Assembly: GCF_932526225.1 (NCBI RefSeq)
Contig: NC_064034.1
Span: 13,218,887 to 13,282,886, forward strand
Direction: 5' to 3'
Length of the DNA: 64,000 nucleotides
Source: Nematostella vectensis
Taxonomy: Eukaryota > Cnidaria > Anthozoa > Actiniaria > Edwardsiidae
Of the stretch, positions 24,933 through 35,800 are shown in pieces. Both the position numbers and the translations under genes were made by a program. Every line of letters starts with the position of its first letter. Position 1 is the first letter of the stretch. Below the pieces are notes generated by a model. The model worked only from the letters and a program-made list of their open reading frames with translations. It made no database searches and was not told where the DNA came from.

Positions 24933-27358
24933 ATGTCTCGCGGTAAGTCAAGACTCTTTATTACATTGTTACATTTTCACATCATTGGCTTGTCATGCAT
25001 TTATTATATTTAATGGGGGAGGTGAGCTTAGATGTAAGAATACTTGTGTCTATGTATATTTTGATACGCAATAAGCTGATAAGCAGGGACAGAAGTACGG
25101 TATGAAAGTAATGGTATCAATTTTTAACTTCCAATCTGAGACAGGTTTTACAGTCCTAAATAGAGTAACAAGTTTTCCTGAAGCTAGGGAATATATGAAT
25201 TCTTCATGGTCTGGAGCTCGCGAACGGTTCGCCTGAGATACAAGGCTCGCACTGTATTTATGCAGCCCTGCACATCAGTCCACACTGGCAAAATTGCAAT
25301 TCAATACAGTTTTAAAACCAGCAAGTACGCATTTACCCAAGTTAGCCTGAATAGGCTCTTACACAAAAGGAGCTTAGTGCAAATTAGGCTATTAAGGTTC
25401 TTAATAAATGTACTTATAAGGAGTTGTATAAGCATTTCTTTGTATAGATTTTTTTGTAAACGTAGGACCACGACTGCGTTTTGATATTGTGTGACAGAGA
25501 TCAGAACAATGCATGAAAGAGTTCAGAACGACTGCGCATCGCAGGAGGCTATGGATTCACCATTCTTACGTTTTATCTACTAATCTATTCATTCATTCAT
25601 TCATTCTATAGTTCGTTCGTTCTTTCGTTTGTTCGTTCGTTAATTCATTCATTCATGTTATTTGTATTTATTTGTTTGTTTGTTTATTTCTTTTCCCAGG
25701 CAAGCAAGCCTTATTACTGGTAATGTTCATCTGGATGACCCTCGTCACTGCAAAACCACAGCCTTCCTTCTCTTCCTCTCCCTACCCCCCAGAGTGGACC
25801 AAAGCCCCTTCATCGCTCAGTGACTTTCCCGTGAGGGAGATCCAGGGGAGAAATGTCACGGTAATCGACGCTTGGACATACCTCGGCAGATTGGGCGCTT
25901 ACAGAGTTCTGGTGGAAGCAACGCGAGAGTATTTCTCTGATTGGGGGTTTAACAACACAGGGAACCTTCTTTGGGGTCTGCCGTTACAATTTGGCTGGCA
26001 AAAGACAACAGGGCGCTTGCGAAAGCCGCTGACCATGGGAAACGCCACCAGTAACTTTCACGAATCAGAAAAGGTTTCTCCATATAGCTGGTGGGCAGAC
26101 ATGAATTATTTTCTCTCAATTCTGCCTCTCTTAGGCGCCGTCAACGCCGGTACGCTCAATCCACTCGGGTTTCCTGTGTATGTTTTAGGGCCAAACAGCG
26201 TGACGAGTGAGTTGTGTGACACTGAAATCATGAATTGTTTGCGAATGCGTAAAACAATAAACAAGATGTGTAACACGAATAGCGTTACGAATGAATTGCG
26301 TGACAGATTTTGCAGTGGCGTTAAGCAATGTTCTGAAAAGTATCCCGAAGTAATTGACAGGTGGACAGAGTTTTTCAAGCACTTGCGTGACAAGAAGCAT
26401 GATCCTGCCAAGGACATTACATTGGGATACCTGTGGAAAGCGCATACTACCTCCATTCATTCAGGTGCGTTTTAACTAGCCTTCATGAAGACAAGAACTT
26501 TTGGCAAATATACTTTGAAAAATATGGGTTAAGTGGCCTAGGATAAATAATGTGATCGTTGTGCTGCCGTGGCGGAGAGGGAGCAACGCTCTGTAGCGCC
26601 TTTGCCTGTCAAATTAGGAGTTCGTTCTCAACCTCAAATTGAAAAGGGGGTTCTTGTCTTTTCTCTGAGGGCAAACACACAATTTCGATCTAAGATAATC
26701 CGAGTTCAGACAGGAGTAGCATATACGGCGTCTGCCTGTTATGCTTGCTATGCCATCGGTCCGCTGCGTTGTAATCTATTCTAGTGTGAATTGGTTAGGG
26801 GTGTGTGTATATTTATCAGAGCTAGTTATTACTGTGATTTTTATCGCTTGAAAAATACGAGTGACTTTTACCACATGTTCAACAACTTCTGCACTTCTAC
26901 AAACATTTCATGTTCAATTGTCGTTTCTTTCCGTAGCTTTGCCGCTATTCACGGATGTCCTTGCTCTGTTGCCTCAGCCTGAGATAAACTTTGGGACTGG
27001 CTGGGCACAACTGGTAAAATTCATCGCAGCTTGTCATTTCCAAACAAATCTTAACAATACGCATGCGCAGCAGATATTAGGGCTGCCCCCGCGCATGCTG
27101 CACAGCAGAGATCACCCACCATTCATCCGGGACTTCACGACAAAGCAGAACACTTGCCTTGCTGTGATCAACCTAATTTTAGACGTGCAGAAGTTGTCCA
27201 ATGGAGGAGCGTTGAAACTGTGGGAAAAGGCAATGTGCTCGGCGCAAGGCAGGAAAGACGGGAGGAACTTGCTAGAGAACTTGTTAGTGAATCCGCTGAA
27301 AAGTGCGGAGGAGTTTTTAAAGGTTGTTGTAGATTTCATGAGGGATCATGACTGCTGA
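24933..27358 (+). CDS. LEG1: LEG1 family (DUF781) secreted protein, 3 exons, 398 aa
   Basis: Exons: 24933-24942, 25700-26464, 26937-27358 (GT-AG, phases agree). Exon 1 encodes only MSRG and one base; it joins a hydrophobic signal peptide (LLLVMFIWMTLVTA) in exon 2. Diagnostic segments shared with vertebrate LEG1 (human C6orf58): PPEW near the mature N-terminus, LSDF, AWTYLGRLGAYR, the strongly conserved NLLWGLPLQFGWQKTTGRL, SWWADMNYFLSILPLLGAV, LWKAHTTSIH, and IRDFTTKQN in exon 3. Several N-glycosylation sequons (NVT, NNT, NAT). LEG1 proteins are secreted; the zebrafish one is needed for liver growth, and the biochemical role is unclear. The centre (about 175-215) has extra Cys and two related NSVT-ELxD segments, an internal partial repeat. 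The exon 3 to stop reading is clean. Confidence 0.9.
25577..25690. repeat. Tetranucleotide microsatellites before LEG1 exon 2
   Basis: (ATTC)n followed by (GTTC)n and (TTTG)n runs directly upstream of the exon 2 acceptor (tttcccag, ending 25699). The last run may serve as its pyrimidine-rich tract. Confidence 0.85.
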
Positions 27359-27361
27359 TGC

Positions 27362-27367
27362 AATAAA
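27362..27367 (+). promoter_or_regulatory. AATAAA polyadenylation signal of LEG1
   Basis: Canonical hexamer 4 bases after the LEG1 stop codon. If used, the 3' UTR would be only about 20-30 nt. Confidence 0.5.
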
Positions 27368-27660
27368 AGATGATGGTAATGATTTGATTTTTGATAACTG
27401 ATAAGTCCCATTATAAGCAATTGCACTCACTTTCTCTTTTACTACTTAGCAAAATTTATAACGTATAATAGAACCCTATTTCAATCTCCTTGCAATCAAT
27501 CTATCATCTGGGCCAAGAAGTTTTGCTAACGTCATTATAGAGTATCCTAGGACATCAAGTCTATTCTGTGTTTTAATTTGTGCATAAGCCTATTGAACAG
27601 TTTTAAATGATTTCCTCATTTAAGTGACACCATACATGTATTATTAATGCTCTGAAGTTC

Positions 27661-27666
27661 TTTATT
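27661..27666 (-). promoter_or_regulatory. AATAAA polyadenylation signal of the apyrase gene
   Basis: TTTATT on the plus strand, 90 bases past the apyrase stop codon on the minus strand. This fits a short 3' UTR and keeps it apart from the convergent LEG1 transcript. Confidence 0.5.
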
Positions 27667-27755
27667 AACTTTCTCACTAAACATCGTTTTCCCTCTGTCT
27701 TCACTTCTCAGATAGCTGAACTGAAAAGACTGACTGAGTCAGTCTTCCCTTCTAT

Positions 27756-29534
27756 CTATAGCACCTTAAGCGCGCTAAGCATCGCACCCAGGGTCCAATT
27801 AAGATCGAGTCCGTTGATGCTTTCGCCATTGTAGAGCTCAAAGGAGTTGTCGACACGATAGCCGTCGGTAAGCATGCTGTAGATGAAGTTCAGTTGGAAA
27901 CATCTCGGGGTCGTGTATTTATTTGCTAGCTCTTTCTCCGTCAGATCACGACCACAGAACGACAACATCTTACGCTTCAGAGTCTCCATGTCAATTCTCT
28001 CACCATTTTTCGACACCACTCCGGTCTCTCGGAAAGCATACGTGAATAAACTAAAACTGTAGAATTTGCCTTTCAAGCGTGGCTGCTGGTGGAATGGGCA
28101 ATTGTCCTTCTTGCTTGATAAACAGAAAAAGAGGCTCTTGATAATCATATGGCACATTTGAGGGTTGAACCCTCCTCTCATCAGATACTCGGCGCCATCG
28201 ACTTCGACTCTTTTCTCAAAGTTAGAGTTGTAGCAAGGATTAGTAATTACTTTACGGTTATGCCTTCGGTTATTCACCAAGAATCTTATGAACCTTTTGC
28301 GGGCCTCTTGCTCCCCGTACCCCAAGTAACTGTGTGCGTAAAGTGGGAGCATTCCCTTTGTCAAGTCTAGCACGACAGTGATATGCTGTGTGTTGTTTGT
28401 GTCGAAGGCATTCTGAGTCGATGCTCCACCCATGTCTAGTACTCCGTACTCGGTGTCTGACTCCCCGGTCAACGCGCCCATCAGAAAGTTTACTGTCACC
28501 CAGTCATAAGTGGCTTCGTCAATTCCGCTGATTACCTTCAGAACAGACATGAATGTGACGTTATTAACACCAGCCTGCTCTTCCTTTCTTCAGCTCTTAA
28601 ATGCCCCCAAACCCCCCACAACCCATCCCCCGTGTAGCTCCCCCATACCATCCCCCCTTTTCATCTCGGTCACAAAAATGCTTAACAATTAAATCGTAGA
28701 GCTTTTGCGTATTACATTTTTTTTAGCGCACATCCCAGTTAGATGACCAAACCCCCATCCGTCAGCGAATCCTGGCTTTGCGCCTCTGATCAGAGGGCTC
28801 CTATAAATCACACATTTTTTATAATTCAAGTAGTATTTCACATTCGCGAAGATCAAGCAATCACAAGATACATACGCTTATAAAAGATAATATGAACCGT
28901 CTTGTTCTAACATTCAACAAACGTATGCATATAGCGCTATTATGTTTCAATAATTATAATGGACAGGTTAAGGAAATATACTTCTACTCACCTTTGCATT
29001 ACCCTTCTTAAACGCGAATGGAGACTTTTTCGAATCACGTAGAAAGTTGTTCACTTCATTTATGACAGCGATTTTCTGTGACACAAAAATCAAAATATTC
29101 AGATCAAGATGACGGCGGGTTTCCAGGCCACCAATAGAATAAATCCAGGGCAAAGTAGTTACCTGGTCGACCGGGAGAAGACGCATGCCCGCGGTAGCAA
29201 ACAAATACACGGGGGTCTGGGCCTGGTACTGAACAGGGACAACTTTCTTAGCGCCCTCAATCAGAGTCTGCAAATAAGGACCGACCCCGGCAGGGCTCTC
29301 ACCGAAGCTACTGAGTCCAGGCTTTGCTTTATTTGGTTTAGGCACGTTGAGTTGCGTTACGTCCCGTACGTGTAGAGTTTGGCGTTGAATTAGTTTGTAC
29401 ACTTTACAGCGGGTCCCGCTTGAGCCCGCGTCGAACAGGACAGCGTACTTTGCTTTTGGAATTGTGCGCGCGCTGACCAAGGCGAGACATGTCCCGAGAA
29501 ATACCAGAAGCAGCCACGTGGTACTAAACTTCAT
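27756..29534 (-). CDS. Soluble apyrase, GDA1/CD39 E-NTPDase family, 3 coding exons, 424 aa
   Basis: Exons in transcript order: 29534-29163, 29075-28992, 28574-27756. These enzymes hydrolyse nucleoside tri- and/or diphosphates. Seen: signal peptide (1-22), ACR1 DAGSSGTR (about 35-42), ACR2 ATAGMR, ACR3 VISGIDEATYDW followed by WVTVNF, ACR4 LDMGGASTQ, and the C-terminal WTLGAML segment. There is no N- or C-terminal membrane anchor, so it is probably secreted or lumenal. The 87-bp intron 29162-29076 has no stop and keeps frame; it is called an intron because the ACR2-to-VINEVNNFL spacing then matches the family. Some segments look ENTPD5/6-like (WVTVNFL, SYLGYG) and others CD39-like (WTLGAML), so I give no paralogue name. 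Upstream, an acceptor just before 29561 and a donor after 29938 suggest a non-coding first exon and a 5' UTR intron (29937-29562). Confidence 0.9.
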
Positions 29535-32500
29535 GGTGCTAACCTGTCCTTGAGGTTAAATCTGAAAAAATAAATTTAGAACTGTGAATTCACTCCAATC
29601 GTTTCAAAAGGCTGGTTAACTTTAATACATCAAACGAGTATAGCTCTATTTAAAGCCAATCCTCGAAGTTTTGAAAATATTTACTAAAAATGATTGCAGA
29701 AAGAGTTTTCCATCACGCGCATGTGGGCACGTTCAGGAAATTGAAAAAGGTTGACTGAACGTTGAATTGTTCACTAACGAGAAAATAATCAGATATTATA
29801 CCTCACTCAGATCAGAATTTGATAGAAAATGATTCAAAATAAGTATTTGAAGTACATGTCCCTTAGTAGAGGTGGTATCTGCTAACTACCAATTCTGCGT
29901 ACCGTACACACACGATTTAAGATGGCTCAATTCTTACCTGTAACTCTACCGCAGAAGGATGAAGCAGTGTGGCTATGAGCGAGAAGGAGTACCGGCTTAA
30001 GTACTCCAACTATGGCAACAAGACGCCGTAAAATCCAACAGAGTATTAATATAACATCACAAGATGGCACATGGATAACTATTGTCTTTTGTTTTACGAA
30101 CAAAGTTAATGTCTTCATGCGTCCCAAACCTCGTACACAACACCTGTTTTTACACTAAAGCTTTTGACCCCGAGGGAGTTGTTGTATTTGTACTCCCTTG
30201 TTGTTGTCTTTTGCAAACATTCTTGGAACAATGGCAGCTAACGCTGCCGGCATACTTGTGTTGACATGTTATTGCGTTTTCGCTATAGTTTTCCGCCTTC
30301 TGCCATTGCTCTAATCGGAGCCTTAACATTATCTCTTTATGGAGTGGAGATAGCCACCATCGTAGCCATGCCATTGCAGTATTCTACCAGTCTACAGGAC
30401 GTTTATTATCGGATTTGGCTACAAAAACGTCTGACTTTGGGACTGTGCAATAATAATCAGGAGGGGAGGGGGGGGGAACGAGCTTCAAATAATAAAAAAT
30501 TATGTAGGACCACCTCTCCAAGTTAAGCACTGACCCCCATCCTGTTCTTTAAAAATACGAAGACTTCCTCCCCCCCCCTCCTACATGCTACCTATATAGT
30601 CACTTGCTTCCTTTCCTGGGGTAAGGTAAATTGGCTAGCCTATCATTCACTTTGAAACACTTCTCAAATGCGAACTCCTTTCTCACTAGACCTTCTCCAT
30701 CTTTCCACCCACCCCCTAGCATCCCTCGGCTCCCAGTTTTATTTCTCCCCTTCGCATTTGACTAGTACCTGGTCTTACCTCCTGATGATAAACCTTGTGC
30801 TAGAATACACGTAAGGTTGCTTTACATTTCGAAGAGCTCTAAGAAATATCCCACCTTTCCATTTTGTAACTCTATATACTCGTTTTTGTCATCCCCAGTC
30901 TTGCCATTCCACGCCATCATTTATGTTCAACATTTTCCTCCCTTCCAGATCATCTATCCACCTAACACCCACCCCCCCCCCCCCCACCACCCCCCCCCCC
31001 CCCCCCCCAGGTGCTTTGGTACGAATACCCTCCTTTAACCGAAAGCATTCTACTTCGGCATGAGGATAAACATCGGATAAACATCAGCTTTGTTAAACTA
31101 AACCGTATCTACAAGCGCAAAGCGTTTCATTGGAGAATCTCAGAATTTTCTTTTACTGGAAATGGTCCAGAGAAGAGTTGGAATTTTCTTCTTTATGTCT
31201 TATGATTAAAGTGGTTTGAGTAATATTTACCTAAAATGGTTTAACAAAGGCGTATAGACCTGATGGATATTGTTATACGCGGCGGTTCGTTTTTATTCAT
31301 CAAAGAGATATCTCCCCTTCATGCGTGACAAATCTTTTTATCCTGTTGTCGTCTTCGTGTGGCCGCTAGAATATGGATGCTTACGGTGGTCCGCTTTCTG
31401 AGTTTGAGCTCAGGCGAAGGGGGGACATCAAGAGAAACGACGATCTCATTTTGTCGATAAGAGACATATAGTGATTTATAGAACAGAGCGGTTCTTAGTG
31501 AGACTGCGACGAGTTTCTCAAAGTTTGCGTCGATTCTGTATTTGAACGGCAAGGTTACATAAGCCATTTTGCGCGCCGAAATTTCGATAAATATGGATAC
31601 AAAACAAACATTTTAATTTAGGTAGTCCCCTCTCTTATGCGAAAATTTAAGCTTGACCCCCTATCTTAGCAACATTTAACCTAGTTTTACAGCCCCACTC
31701 CTGATAATTATTGCACAGTCCCTTATAGATTTATGACATACCTGAGTGGTCTAGAAAGCCTTTTTTTTATCTAATTCGCTTATGCTTTATCAGCCGTGCT
31801 TAGTGTCAGTGACAGTCAGTAACAATTAGTGTCAGTGTCACTAAGGACGGCTGCGCAGGAGACTTATGCTTTATAGCTATGTCTACAAACAGCACGTCTA
31901 TTGCGAGCCAGAAGTGGACTTTCTGCAGCAGTTGTGTGTGTGTGTGAGGAGGGGGGACGGACGCACCCTCTGCACCCCCCCTGGGTACGGGCCAGGTATT
32001 TCTTGTCCATGTTTTTTTATTTTGACTTATTCTAAATCCTCACATTTTCAAATATGAACCTTGTTATTTTGGGGGTAAGCCGTTTTTTTTTTTTACTTTA
32101 GTATCCAGTATCTAAAAAACCCTTTGGTGCCTGTTTCCCGAGTACTACATTCATTGATTGAAAGGCGACATTGTGTACACGTGGACTCATTGGTAATACA
32201 TTCTACCCATACCAAGTTATTGGTTATACAAATACCAAGTTGCTGAGTGAACGGTGAGTTTGGCCTTAAGACGGTAAGCAAATTACACGTGTGGAATTTT
32301 CATCACCGTGTTGGTCGGGCTTTTGTAGTCACTGGCTTTCCTCGGTCGTTTTCAGCTTTAACCCCGTCACACACAAATTTTGCTGATAGATATACTGTAT
32401 GTTTACAACTATCTTATAGTATTGTTATTATTTTTGGCGACACTTTTAACGATTTTCGCAGCATTTTAAAAAACTTGCGAAATGCTAAAGAGACACGAAA

Positions 32501-32823
32501 TCTAATTCCTATTTTTCTCGTTTTTTCAAAATTTATGATACGATCGTAATCAAGTTTATTTTTGTTTCGCGGCTTCAATGTAAATATGTCAAGAACAAAA
32601 AGATGCGCTTTGTTTGGTCTCGCGAAATGCAAATTCCTTAGAATATAATTTTGCTCCCAAATCGTGAGCGTAAAGGTCTTGCGAAATATGCCAACCCTTT
32701 CTTTCCCAGTATCAGAGAATGTACTTCTATAAACTGATAAAGTAGATATAAAATTGGTTAGCCTGTGGTATAATTTTGCTATCATGCAGCTGACCAAAAA
32801 TGTTACGGGCTCCGATATCCAAG
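29535..32823. other. Intergenic between the divergent apyrase and RPF1 genes
   Basis: It holds the apyrase 5' UTR exon (about 29938-30000, minus strand) and, from 32170, the RPF1 promoter block that is duplicated downstream. A nearly pure C run lies at 30968-31009. 31862-31998 is a fragment of the 4110-4448 MITE family (TTTATAGCTATGTCTACAAA, CACGTCTATTGCGAG, then ccccctgggtacgggcc). No other gene is recognised. A clean minus-strand frame at 31319-31567 has no family match. Confidence 0.5.
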
Positions 32824-32830
32824 ATGGCGG
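32170..32830 (+). promoter_or_regulatory. RPF1 promoter/start block, original copy of a duplication
   Basis: The 661 bp ending in the RPF1 start codon context (ccaagATGGCGG) recur at 34086-34748. That the promoter lies here is inferred from position; no core element was identified. Confidence 0.6.
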
Positions 32831-35800
32831 ATTGCGAGAAACGCGTGGATTTATCCCGGGTCAGAAATAAAGCTCTTCGCGGGGAGATGTATTGGAAGGA
32901 AAAGATAAGAAAAGCCAAGGAAAAAAGGGAGCGTAGAAAGAAACGAAAGCGAGAAGAACAAGAACTTGGGGACGAGGTATGCCTATTTATTCGCTCATTT
33001 GGTTGTCGACAATAAGGGCCTGTTCACATGGAGGTCGGGGTTCCTAAGGTGAATGGAGTAACCCGCCTCTCCATATAATCTCTCTTATTTACGTGTTTGC
33101 GTTCACATGTCAAGATGGCTGCCAGAAAGTATTGACATGGAGAACTTTTTAGGCCGAACCAGCTCGAAGTTAAGTAATGGCCATGTTAAAGATAAGAGAA
33201 TGAAGAATCTTCTATTGAAAGCGACCTAGATTCGAGTTCTTCCGTTAATAGCGAGGTTTTTGCAAACAAAAGGACTAAAACAAGAACGCCAACATCAAAG
33301 CAGAAAGCTTTGACAGCTTTGTATTATTTGTCGGGCGTTCGTCCTGCAAAGAAGCCACAATGTGTCTTCTATCCACCATCTTGTTTGTAACATTCTATCG
33401 TAGGTGCTTAGCCACCACACCCCACATTCGCAACCTCACCCGAGGCATGTGAACACAACTTTTTCTTGACCCCAGGTAGGTGAGGTCCCCCACCTCCATG
33501 TGAATAGGCCCTAAGTCTGAAACTTTACCAGAAGAAGCCTTCTTGTTTTTCGATGTCTTTTAGACATGTCTGTGTAAGGTTTGCTTGAGTCGTGACTTAT
33601 CGGTGACTTATTTGATTTGTTTTTAGAAAACGTTATATTTTACTTTCTCTTAGGTGTCTTTTAGTTAGGGAAAAATTGTTTGATTTGTGTTGTGTTTGCA
33701 GGCCCCCCCTAAGCAAGTCCCACGGACCATAGAGAACACGCGAGTGCAAGATGAGACGATGGTTGACCCATTGGACGAGGAGGTAGAGTACAAATATAAT
33801 GTGTGGTACTGTAGGCATACAGTCCGTAAATATCCCACATCCAGGGGCGGATACAGGGGGTGGATATCCACCCCCTTTTTTGAGTGAAAAAAAATTGAAA
33901 AGTCACTTTGTTTGGTTTTTGGGAGGTATTGTCCATTTTTCTTTGCCTGCTTGATTTTGCTGATGTGAAGTATTGTAAGATCTATGAAATGACCTAACAA
34001 GAACCACTTGATCAGTTATAAGGCGTCTATCCGGCCATTATCCACCATATATATATATATAAGTTATTGTTTTGATCTGTTGTGTATTGTGTACACGTGG
34101 AATCATTGGTAATACATTCTACCGATACCAAGTCATACAAATACCAAGTTACTGAGTGAACGGTGAGTTTGGCCTTGCAAGACAGTAAGCAAATTACACG
34201 CGTGAAATTTTCATCACCGTGTTGGCAGGGCTTTTGTAGTCACTAGCTTTCCTCTGCCGTTTTCAGCTTTAACCCCGTCACACACAAATTTTCCTGATAG
34301 ATATACTGTATGTTTACAACTATCTTATAGTATTGTTACTATATTTGGCGACACTTTTCACTATTTTTGCAGTACTTTAAAAAAACTTGCGAAATGCTAA
34401 AGAGACACGAAACCTAATTCCCATTTTTCTCGTTTTTTCAAAATTTATGATACGATCGTAATCGAGTTTATTTTTGTTTTGCGGCTTCAATGTAAATATG
34501 TCAAGAACAAAAAGATGCGCTTTGTTTGGTCTCGCGAAATTCAAAGATAATTTTGCTCCCAAATCGTGAGCGTAAAGGTCTTGCGAAATATACCCTTTCT
34601 TTCCCAGTATCAGAGAATGTACTTCTATAAACTGATAAAGTAGATATAAAATTGGTTAGCCTGTGGTATAGTAAAGCTGGTGGTATGGTATAGCTGCTAT
34701 CATACAGCTGACCAAAAATGTTACGGGCTCCGAAATCCAAGATGGCGGGGTGTATATATATTAAGTTATTGTTTTGATCTGGGGTGTATATATATTAAGT
34801 TATTGTTTTGATCTGTCGTGTATATACATTAAGTTATTGTTTTGATCTGTTGTGTGTATATATATATATATATATATTAAGTTATTATTTTGATCTTTGT
34901 TGTATATATATATTAAGTTATTGTTTTGATCTGTTGTGTATATATATATATATTAAGTTATTGTTTTGATCTGTTGTGTATATATATATTAAGTTATTGT
35001 TTTGATCTGTCGTGTATATATACAGTATATTAAGTTATTGTTTTGATCTGTCGTGTATATACATTAAGTTATTGTTTTGATCTGTTGTGTGTATATATAT
35101 ATATATATTAAGTTATTATTTTGATCTTTGTTGTATATATATATTAAGTTATTGTTTTGATCTGTTGTGTATATATATATATTAAGTTATTGTTTTGATC
35201 TGTTGTGTATATATATATTAAGTTATTGTTTTGATCTGTCGTGTATATATACAGTATATTAAGTTATTGTTTTGATCTGTCGTGTATATATACCGTAGGT
35301 CCTCCAAGACGAGTCAACAGATGAACTCAGTTATTACTTCAAAAGAGAAGTTACACCCAAAGTACTGATAACATCAAGTGATCGACCCAAACATGTGAGT
35401 ACACCAATAACATCAGCGCTAGGCTTGTGCAAACACCAATTACACCATAACTGATGCCTCTTCCTCTTATAATACTCCGTGATAAAGAACACTCCCTTCA
35501 GCAAGCAGGAACTGATGCCTTAGTGTTAGACCCTTTTCTCTTGTGTGTTTGATAGATGGGGTCCATCTCGGGGTGCAAAACATGTATAAAATGGTAGCTG
35601 TCACTTCCTCATATTATACTGGATGAGTAAGCAGACTACCTTCAACAAGCAGGAATATAAGTACTCTAAGGTGCTTGATGCTATTCATAAGCCACCACCA
35701 GACTACCTACGACAAGCAGGGATATAAGTACTCTAAGGTGCTTGATGCTATTGATAAGCCAGCACCAGGTTAATTATCCCTGATTGATTTAAAAAGTTTT

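Noticed and set aside
26106-26460. Minus-strand frames of 91-116 codons
   Set aside because: They are antisense shadows of LEG1 exon 2.
32414-32797. Minus-strand frame, partly repeated at 34377-34562
   Set aside because: It is shared only because the RPF1 promoter block is duplicated; the copies differ by frame breaks and no family fits.
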